DNA of 5,630 bases from an uncultured Bacteroidales bacterium (GTDB taxonomy: Bacteria > Bacteroidota > Bacteroidia > Bacteroidales > UBA932): NCBI GenBank assembly GCA_946406095.1, contig CAMJJO010000119.1:1-5630 (forward strand), given 5' to 3'. Both the position numbers and the translations under genes were made by a program. The notes beneath the pieces were generated by a model. That model made no database searches. It was not told the origin of the DNA and was given only the letters and a program-made list of their open reading frames with translations. This document shows, one piece after another, positions 1-5,419 of the stretch (its first letter is position 1; every line of letters begins with the position of its first letter).

Positions 1-2
1 TC

Positions 3-416
3 GATTCCGGCGAGATTGATGTCGCCAGGCACATAGATATCTTTTCCCAGACCACCAAAAGCCCTACGGGATACGAGCAGCTCTGCAATTATCTGGCATC
101 CAGGATGGCTGCCCCGGGGCTTCTTGAAGTGCACAATACAATTTGCAGTCAGGTCGCATCCCGCCACAAGGAATTGATGGATTTCGCCCGCAGGCACGAC
201 ATAATCGTATTCGTGGCAGGCAAGGAGAGCTCGAACGGACACGTGCTTTGCAATCTGTGCGCCGGCGAGAATCCGCGGACGCATCTGGTCGGTTCAGCTG
301 CCGAAATCGACCCTTCCTGGTTCAGGCCGGAAGACTCCGTTGGAGTGTGCGGTGCGACATCTACCCCCAAATGGTTGCTGGAAGAAGTGGCCGGGCATAT
401 CAAAAATTTGCATTAA
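3..416 (+). CDS. ispH: 4-hydroxy-3-methylbut-2-enyl diphosphate reductase (IspH/LytB), C-terminal part
   Basis: The open frame enters from the left edge; 137 residues and the TAA stop are visible, a bit under half of a typical IspH of roughly 290-320 aa. IspH is a cytoplasmic [4Fe-4S] enzyme that reduces HMBPP to IPP and DMAPP, the last step of the MEP isoprenoid pathway. The visible part aligns by eye with the C-terminal half of E. coli IspH. FSQTT (visible residues 14-18) matches the region of Thr167. NTIC (45-48) carries the third cluster cysteine, equivalent to Cys197. SSN (76-78) matches the Ser225/Asn227 substrate pair. GVCGATSTP (114-122) contains the equivalent of Ser269. The first two cluster cysteines would lie upstream of the window. 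No break or frameshift is seen. Its last codons overlap the -33 box of the efp promoter. The internal ATG at 105 is not the start, because conserved sequence continues upstream of it. Confidence 0.95.
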   Translation, partial: DSGEIDVARHIDIFSQTTKSPTGYEQLCNYLASRMAAPGLLEVHNTICSQVASRHKELMDFARRHDIIVFVAGKESSNGHVLCNLCAGENPRTHLVGSAAEIDPSWFRPEDSVGVCGATSTPKWLLEEVAGHIKNLH

Positions 417-438
417 TCCTTGGGAATCATTATTTTTG
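407..438 (+). promoter_or_regulatory. efp promoter, Bacteroidota -33/-7 type
   Basis: TTTG at 407-410, a 20-bp spacer, then TATTTTTG at 431-438 match the Bacteroidota housekeeping sigma consensus TTTG-N(about 20)-TAnnTTTG at every defined base. Transcription should begin a few bases after 438, leaving a leader of about 30 nt before the efp ATG at 474. That leader has no Shine-Dalgarno sequence. The -33 box lies inside the final codons of ispH, so efp can be expressed independently of it. The call rests on sequence match alone. Confidence 0.75.
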
Positions 439-473
439 CGCGTTATATCCGAAACTGATCAATAGATATTTAT

Positions 474-1037
474 ATGGCAACAACAGCTGATTTCAAAAAC
501 GGCCTCTACCTCAATTTCAACGGTAAGCCTTGTATGATCGTATGGTTCCAGCATGTCAAACCCGGCAAGGGCCCCGCTTTCGTCAAGACCAAACTCCGTA
601 ACCTCGAAAACGGCCGCATCCTCGAAAACACTTTCACCGCCGGTGCAAAGATCGAGACCATCAACGTCGAACGTCGTCCCTACCAGTTCCTTTATGGCGA
701 CGAGGACGGATTCAACTTCATGCACGAAGAGACCTACGAGCAGATCCATCTTCCCCACGACGTGGTGGAGAATTCCGACCTTATGAAAGAAGGGCAGCAC
801 GTGGAAATGATGTTCGTGGCCGACGAAGAGCGCTGCCTCACCTGCGAGCTTCCGACCTACGTGACCCTGGAGGTTACCTATGCCGAACCTGCAGTGAAGG
901 GCAACACCGCTTCGACTTCTGCTCTTAAGGAGGTCACCCTCGAGACTGGTGCCAAGATAATGGTTCCCCTCTTCATCAACCAGGGAGACGTCATCACCGT
1001 GAACACCACCGACCGCAGCTACGGCCAGCGTGTTTAA
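474..1037 (+). CDS. efp: Translation elongation factor P
   Basis: EF-P binds between the ribosomal P and E sites and stimulates peptide bond formation on polyproline stretches. The 187-aa product has the usual EF-P length and three beta-barrel domains: the KOW-like N-terminal domain (about residues 4-60), the central OB domain (about 66-125) and the C-terminal OB domain (about 130-187). The N-terminal loop HVKPGKGPAF places Lys32 at the tip that contacts the P-site tRNA, equivalent to E. coli Lys34; it is a lysine, not the arginine of EarP-type EF-Ps. The C-terminal domain carries the family signature from Lys152 (KEVTLETGAKIMVPLFINQG) and ends in SYGQRV. The start at 474 is supported by the conserved N-terminus and by the promoter at 407-438. 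No modification enzyme is encoded nearby, so the state of Lys32 is unknown. The gene converges on the DUF4783-type gene, sharing the TTAA at 1034-1037. Confidence 0.96.
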   Translation: MATTADFKNGLYLNFNGKPCMIVWFQHVKPGKGPAFVKTKLRNLENGRILENTFTAGAKIETINVERRPYQFLYGDEDGFNFMHEETYEQIHLPHDVVENSDLMKEGQHVEMMFVADEERCLTCELPTYVTLEVTYAEPAVKGNTASTSALKEVTLETGAKIMVPLFINQGDVITVNTTDRSYGQRV

Positions 1038-1438
1038 TTGACCCGTTCGATCTTGAACTGCTGGATTTCGTTCTTACCATCCGCGCAGTAAACGAAGATC
1101 GTCACAAGGTATGTCTCGCCCCCGGCATTCAGATTGCCGAGGGCGTATTTCATATTTGCGCGCCCGGCAGTGTATGTGACTTCGAAAGAACGGGGAGTAT
1201 GGGAATTGAAGAACGAGTTGACTATCTGGCGTGCCTGCACCTTGCTGGAATTTCCGCCCTTGGAGAGCACGGAAATGTCCAGGGTCTCGGAGAACCAGGC
1301 CGAAAGGGCGTCGGCGTTGCCTTGCGAAAGATACTTGGAAATGGGCACGAACACGTCGTAATTGCCGCTCTGGGCTTTCGCCCCTTGCGCGACAAAAATA
1401 AAGGACAGCACGATTAATGCCTTGAAAATAAATTTCAT
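1034..1438 (-). CDS. Exported DUF4783-type protein of unknown function
   Basis: This 134-aa product begins with a clear Sec signal peptide: KFIFK, a hydrophobic core (about residues 7-17), then an AKA cleavage site at residues 20-22 followed by QSGNYD. The mature protein of about 112 aa should be periplasmic or surface-exposed; there is no lipobox. The body (VPISKYLSQGNADALSAWF, a phosphate-free strand-rich middle, KVQARQIVNSFF, then alternating strands ending in IQQFKIERV) matches my recollection of DUF4783, a Bacteroidota family probably with an NTF2-like fold. Its function is not known to me. The start at 1438 is preferred over an in-frame ATG at 1471 because it places the signal peptide at the very N-terminus; the longer form adds 11 residues with no export features. 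The gene is divergent from rlmH across 50 bp and ends on the TTAA shared with efp. I believe this family often neighbours rlmH and nadC in related genomes; nadC is not in this window. Confidence 0.85.
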   Translation of the reverse strand: MKFIFKALIVLSFIFVAQGAKAQSGNYDVFVPISKYLSQGNADALSAWFSETLDISVLSKGGNSSKVQARQIVNSFFNSHTPRSFEVTYTAGRANMKYALGNLNAGGETYLVTIFVYCADGKNEIQQFKIERVN

Positions 1439-1452
1439 ACCAAAGCCATTCT

Positions 1453-1484
1453 TTTGCAAAATCTGCGCCATCTTGTTATCTTTG
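1453..1484 (+). promoter_or_regulatory. rlmH-kinase operon promoter, nearly leaderless
   Basis: TTTG at 1453-1456, a 20-bp spacer and TATCTTTG at 1477-1484 match the Bacteroidota TTTG / TAnnTTTG consensus at all defined bases. Only four bases separate the -7 box from the rlmH ATG at 1489. The usual start-point spacing would therefore put transcription initiation at or within a few bases of the start codon, giving a leaderless or nearly leaderless mRNA. The -33 box lies in the palindrome TTTTGCAAAA (1452-1461), within the 50-bp gap between the divergent genes. Confidence 0.75.
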
Positions 1485-1488
1485 CGTT

Positions 1489-1959
1489 ATGAAAATGATT
1501 CTGCTCACAGTCGGCAAGACGGATGTGCCCTGGGTGCGTGCCGGATTGGATCTTTACGTCGGCCGGCTCCAACATTATGCGCGTTTCGAGTTGAGGGAGA
1601 TTCCCGAACTCAAGGGCGTGGCTTCGCTGACCGAGGAGCAGATCAAGGCAAAGGAGGGAGCGCTGATCCTGAAAGAGGCCGAGAATGCCGAAATGATCCT
1701 TCTCGACGAGCATGGCAGAGAGTTCCGTTCGATGGAATTTGCCAAAGAACTCCAGAACCGGATGAACCGTGGCGGAAAGGATATCTGTTTCGTCGTCGGA
1801 GGTGCATACGGGTTCAGCCCGGAGGTGTATGCCAAAGCCTCGGGAAAGATATCTTTAAGCAAAATGACCTTCTCTCATCAGATGGTGAGAACGATTTTTG
1901 CAGAGCAGCTATATCGAGCCTTTACTATTATTAAAGGTGAACCATATCATCACGAATGA
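1489..1959 (+). CDS. rlmH: 23S rRNA (pseudouridine(1915)-N(3))-methyltransferase RlmH
   Basis: RlmH is a small SPOUT-fold, SAM-dependent methyltransferase. It methylates N3 of pseudouridine 1915 in helix 69 of 23S rRNA, a late modification at the subunit interface of the assembled 70S ribosome. The 156-aa product is the standard length (E. coli 155). Visible motifs are the N-terminal strand MKMILLTVGKTD, LLDEHGREFRSMEFA (71-85), the SAM-binding glycine loop FVVGGAYGFS (101-110), the knot segment LSKMTFSHQMVR (123-134) followed by EQLYRAF (139-145), and the conserved C-terminal YHHE (153-156) needed for activity. The start at 1489 is fixed by the family N-terminus and by the adjacent promoter. 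The TGA stop overlaps the ATG of the downstream kinase (ATGA, 1956-1959), implying co-transcription and translational coupling. Confidence 0.96.
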   Translation: MKMILLTVGKTDVPWVRAGLDLYVGRLQHYARFELREIPELKGVASLTEEQIKAKEGALILKEAENAEMILLDEHGREFRSMEFAKELQNRMNRGGKDICFVVGGAYGFSPEVYAKASGKISLSKMTFSHQMVRTIFAEQLYRAFTIIKGEPYHHE

Positions 1960-4900
1960 ACAGGCGTAAGATAATGGATATCGCGGCGGCCTGCCTATTG
2001 GCGGTCAGCCTGCTGCTGGCGGGGCTTTCCAGTCTCGGCAGCTATCCGTCGCGCCAATCGGAAGTCGCCGCCCGCAGGCTGGAGAACAAAGTCAACCGCC
2101 GGATGGTGGAGATGGACCGTTATGTGCAGGAGGCGCTGCAGACACCGCCAGATGAGTGGATCGGCCTGGAGGGGCTGCCTTCGGACATGGTCATCTACCG
2201 CTACGTGAACGATTCCCTGCAGAGCTGGCGAAACCGTTTCCCCGTGCTCAATGACGATGTCCAGGTGGGGGTGGTGTTCGACGTGATCTCCAACCCCAGG
2301 GCTCCGGGAAGGTCCCCTCTCGCCAGCATAGGCAGCGAGGTCAGCTTTGTCAATCTGGGCCCTAAATGGTATCTGGCGAAAGCGGTGGACAGCCTTGGCA
2401 TGCTCGTCATAGCAGGCCTGGAAATGGTAAATGCCAACAGTGAAGATCCCCGCTCCTATACCATACAGCCGATATCTTTCAGCGAAGGAAGGGAAATCTG
2501 CGTGGATGGTGTGCCCAAGTTCAAGATAGTCCGGGAATCCATGGATTCGGCGGTCCCTCTGAACCCCGCGCTGCTTTTCTTCGCGCTTGCTTTCTTTGCT
2601 GTCAGCGCGTTCGTATTCCTCTTCTCCAAACCCACGCTTCGGCGCTTCTGGATAGCATTCGTACCCATAATCCCGATAATGGCGATGCTGCAGGCCTGGG
2701 GAAAGAGCGTGGCCAACGTCATCCCTATTTTCTCGCCCACGGTGTATGCCGATTCCGGGCCGTTCTACTCCCTCGGGGCGCTATTCAACTATCTGCTGGC
2801 CATACTGCTGGCGGTGGGGTTCCTTTATGTAATCCGGAGGGATATTTACCGCCGTCTGCGCAGCCGGAAATCCCGCATTCTGTGGACGGTGTTCATCTGC
2901 CTCGCCGTGATAGCTGTGCTCTGCTACACCATCTTCGCGCTGAGGAGCATAGTGCTAAACTCCAACATCTCGCTGGAGCTTTACAAGTCGGAGGATTTCA
3001 GCGTAATCAGTGCTCTGGTCATCTTCTCATACATCCTTTTGCTGACTACGGTGATGATGCTGGTGCAGATGCTCACGCCGCTGTTTTCGCGCCGGCCGGC
3101 CATCCGCATCACCCTGTCTGTGTTCGGGGCGGTGCTCTTCGTCGGCATTACGGCATCCCTCGGCCTGAAAAAGGAGCAGGCAAGCCTGGAGGTGTGGGCC
3201 AGAAGGCTTGCAGTCAGCCGGGACATATCGCTGGAAATGCGCCTGCGTTCGGTGGAAGACCGCATAGCTTCGGATCCCCTCATCGCATCGCTCTCGCTGC
3301 TGGATAACGGCGGCGCCAGCATCAGCAGCAGGCTGGAAGAAAGCTACCTGCGCCGCATAATGCGGGACTACGATGTCTCCGTGTCGCTGCGACCGGAGGA
3401 TTTTGCCGTGATGAACAGCGGTGAGCCGATAGCTCCGGATTCCCACTTCCGCTATGTGGATACCGGGAACGGATTTGTGAATTACGTGGGTGTATTCTAC
3501 TATCGCATAGGAAATTACGGGATCAGTCGGGTGCTTATCAAAGTGGGGCAGAAAATGGGATGGAAGATCAGTGGCTACGCCAGCATCATCGGGCCCACCC
3601 TGCCCGGGGAGGTGCTGATTCCCGCAAAGTACTCCTTTGCCCGCTACGACGAAGGCAAACTGCTGACTTTCAAGGGGAACTTTGCTTATTCGATGAAGAT
3701 GGACGAGCGCTGGGAGACGGAAGCCCGGGTCAAGCAGGAGAACTGGATCCACTTCATCTACCCGGTGACATCCACCGAAACCGTGGTAATCTCACGCCAG
3801 AAAATCAAGGGCATAAATTACGCAATTTCCATCATATTCATAGGGCTGCTGTGCTTCCTCTTCTTCTCGCTGGTGTCGATGCGCAAGGCAAGGCGCAAGA
3901 CGCTGGGGCAGAGCTATTTCCAGACCCGCATCCGGCTGGTGGTGCTGGTGTCGCTGGTGATCACTCTGGTCACGATGGCGGCGGTGAGCATGGTCTTCGT
4001 GATCAACCGGAACGAGGTGAACCGCAACACTTTGATGTCCGAGAAGATAAATTCCATCCAGGCATCGATTTCGGCTCGTGTCCGCTCTGGCGGAATCACC
4101 GACCTGCGCTCGCAGGAAATGTTGCGTCTGATCAGCGATGTAGGCAATAATACAAATGCGGATATCACCATCTACAGCCCTTCCGGAATGATATTGATGT
4201 CGACTGCGCCGGACGTCTTCTACCAGATGATGGTGGAGCCCAGGATGGACGCGGATGCATATCTTTCCACCGTCCGGAACACCAGCCGGTACTACATCCA
4301 CAAAGAGAAGATAGGCAGCCGTTCATTCTATAGCATGTATGCGCCTCTGCTAGCGGAGGACGGGTCGGTAATGGCCATAATATCAGCTCCTTACACCGAT
4401 GAGAACTATGATTTCGAATCTTATGTGGTGAGCCATTCGCTGATGATAGTCTCGCTGTTCATCTTCCTCTTGCTGGTGGCTACTTTCATGGTTACGCGGG
4501 TGCTGCGGCTGATGTTCAAGCCCCTGGCGGAGATGGGAACCAAGATGAATGTGGCGGGAGCCGATGACCTGGAAACCATCGACTATAAGAGCACCGACGA
4601 GATTTCCGGCCTGGTCAAAGCATACAACCGGATGGTGACGGAGCTGCAGGACAGTACTCTGAAACTGGCCCAGGCGGAGCGCGACAAGGCCTGGAGCGGA
4701 ATGGCCCGCCAGGTGGCGCACGAAATCAAGAATCCGCTCACTCCGATGAAGCTCCAGATCCAACGTCTCATCCGCCTCAAGAACAAGGGGGATGACAGCT
4801 GGCAGGATAAGTTCGACGAGATCAGCCGCATCTTGCTGGATCATATAGAAATACTTTCCGAGACCGCAAACGAGTTCTCGTCGTTCGCCAAGCTATACGA

Positions 4901-5357
4901 TCAGGAACCCGACGAAATAGACCTTGCCGCCATGCTCCAGGAGGAGATCTCCATTTTCGACAACAGGGAAGGTATCCGTTTCGAGTATATCGGCCTGGAC
5001 GGAGTGAAGGTGATGGGGCCGAAGCCTCAGCTGACCCGTGTTTTCGTTAACCTCATAAACAATTCCGTGCAGGCGCTCGTCGAGAGCGGCGTAAAGGACG
5101 GAGTGGTGCGGGTGAGTCTCCGCAATTCCATCACCGAAGGCTTCTACGACATAGTGTTCGAAGACAATGGACCGGGGGTCGCAGAAGAGCATGTCGACAA
5201 GCTTTTCACCCCGAATTTCACCACCAAGAACAGCGGTTCCGGCCTTGGCCTGGCAATATCGAGAAGCGTGCTGGAACGTTGCGGGGCGGCGATTTCATAC
5301 TCCCGTTCCTTCTCTCTGGGAGGGGCCTGCTTCACAATTCTTTTCCCAAAAGGATAA
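1956..5357 (+). CDS. Large multi-span membrane sensor histidine kinase, three extracytoplasmic regions, HAMP-HisKA-HATPase_c
   Basis: The 1133-aa product is an intact hybrid-free sensor kinase. Ten membrane spans are predicted by eye: about 8-28, 203-223, 231-247, 272-293, 308-329, 348-374, 382-403, 621-641, 658-682 and 827-846. Basic loops at 224-230, 294-307, 375-384 and 642-658 fit the positive-inside rule and place both termini in the cytoplasm. Large extracytoplasmic regions are 29-202, 404-620 and 683-826; the last looks like a single Cache/PAS-like domain. HAMP follows (about 847-899), then a signalling helix. HisKA contains HEIKNP with phospho-acceptor His922; the E-x-x-N after it is the phosphatase-type motif. 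HATPase_c has the N box NLINN (1032-1036), the D box DNGPGV (1070-1075), the F box LFTPNFTTK (1083-1091) and the G2 box GSGLGL (1094-1099). The core resembles NtrY-type kinases. There is no receiver domain and no adjacent response regulator. The start at 1956 overlaps the rlmH stop; Met7 is a less likely alternative. Ligand and partner are unknown. Confidence 0.93.
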   Translation: MNRRKIMDIAAACLLAVSLLLAGLSSLGSYPSRQSEVAARRLENKVNRRMVEMDRYVQEALQTPPDEWIGLEGLPSDMVIYRYVNDSLQSWRNRFPVLNDDVQVGVVFDVISNPRAPGRSPLASIGSEVSFVNLGPKWYLAKAVDSLGMLVIAGLEMVNANSEDPRSYTIQPISFSEGREICVDGVPKFKIVRESMDSAVPLNPALLFFALAFFAVSAFVFLFSKPTLRRFWIAFVPIIPIMAMLQAWGKSVANVIPIFSPTVYADSGPFYSLGALFNYLLAILLAVGFLYVIRRDIYRRLRSRKSRILWTVFICLAVIAVLCYTIFALRSIVLNSNISLELYKSEDFSVISALVIFSYILLLTTVMMLVQMLTPLFSRRPAIRITLSVFGAVLFVGITASLGLKKEQASLEVWARRLAVSRDISLEMRLRSVEDRIASDPLIASLSLLDNGGASISSRLEESYLRRIMRDYDVSVSLRPEDFAVMNSGEPIAPDSHFRYVDTGNGFVNYVGVFYYRIGNYGISRVLIKVGQKMGWKISGYASIIGPTLPGEVLIPAKYSFARYDEGKLLTFKGNFAYSMKMDERWETEARVKQENWIHFIYPVTSTETVVISRQKIKGINYAISIIFIGLLCFLFFSLVSMRKARRKTLGQSYFQTRIRLVVLVSLVITLVTMAAVSMVFVINRNEVNRNTLMSEKINSIQASISARVRSGGITDLRSQEMLRLISDVGNNTNADITIYSPSGMILMSTAPDVFYQMMVEPRMDADAYLSTVRNTSRYYIHKEKIGSRSFYSMYAPLLAEDGSVMAIISAPYTDENYDFESYVVSHSLMIVSLFIFLLLVATFMVTRVLRLMFKPLAEMGTKMNVAGADDLETIDYKSTDEISGLVKAYNRMVTELQDSTLKLAQAERDKAWSGMARQVAHEIKNPLTPMKLQIQRLIRLKNKGDDSWQDKFDEISRILLDHIEILSETANEFSSFAKLYDQEPDEIDLAAMLQEEISIFDNREGIRFEYIGLDGVKVMGPKPQLTRVFVNLINNSVQALVESGVKDGVVRVSLRNSITEGFYDIVFEDNGPGVAEEHVDKLFTPNFTTKNSGSGLGLAISRSVLERCGAAISYSRSFSLGGACFTILFPKG

Positions 5358-5392
5358 TTTTTGACAAAGCCCGCTGAAATCTTCGCAGTTTT

Positions 5393-5419
5393 CGTTATCT
5401 TTGTGCTATGAAGATAACG
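5393..5419. repeat. Perfect 9-bp inverted repeat around the engB start codon
   Basis: CGTTATCTT at 5393-5401 and AAGATAACG at 5411-5419 are exact reverse complements separated by 9 bp. The left arm contains most of the -7 box, the spacer contains the engB ATG, and the right arm covers codons 2-4. If transcription starts near the ATG, the left arm is not in the mRNA, so an operator-like DNA dyad is more plausible than an RNA hairpin. Chance cannot be excluded for an element of this size. Confidence 0.5.
5396..5403 (+). promoter_or_regulatory. engB promoter, -7 box, nearly leaderless
   Basis: TATCTTTG fits the Bacteroidota TAnnTTTG -7 consensus exactly and lies four bases upstream of the engB ATG at 5408, the same arrangement as for rlmH. 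A good -33 TTTG is lacking at the expected distance; the best is GCTG at 5373-5376 with 19-bp spacing. The TTTG at 5360-5363 is too far away, at 32 bp. The promoter is therefore likely but weaker by sequence than those of efp and rlmH. No Shine-Dalgarno sequence is present. Confidence 0.6.

Noticed and set aside
1439..1471. Longer N-terminus for the DUF4783-type protein starting at 1471
   Set aside because: The extra 11 residues would sit in front of a textbook signal peptide that begins exactly at the next methionine, and they would extend the gene up to the rlmH -7 box.
1362..1934. 190-codon plus-strand open frame spanning the DUF4783-type gene and rlmH
   Set aside because: It crosses the divergent promoter region and reads rlmH out of frame, giving an arginine-rich product with no recognisable family; rlmH itself is unambiguous.
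3027..3752. 241-codon open frame on the minus strand inside the kinase gene
   Set aside because: It lies wholly antisense to conserved kinase coding sequence, has a histidine- and proline-rich composition typical of an antisense shadow, and shows no domain or promoter.
3560..4150. 196-codon plus-strand open frame within the kinase gene
   Set aside because: It is an alternative frame of the sequence encoding the second sensor region and spans 8-9, where the kinase frame gives coherent membrane helices; this frame gives a low-complexity hydrophilic product.
4383..4844. 153-codon minus-strand open frame opposite the HAMP and HisKA region
   Set aside because: It is antisense to strongly conserved kinase motifs including His922 and has no independent support.
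5361..5366. TTGACA resembling an enterobacterial -35 box upstream of engB
   Set aside because: No TATAAT-like -10 lies 16-18 bp downstream, and the other promoters here are of Bacteroidota type, where TTGACA is not the expected element.
5358..5407. Possible intrinsic terminator between the kinase and engB
   Set aside because: There is a T-run at 5358-5362 but no GC-rich stem before it, and the only strong dyad in the area is the one around the engB ATG, which lacks a following T-run.
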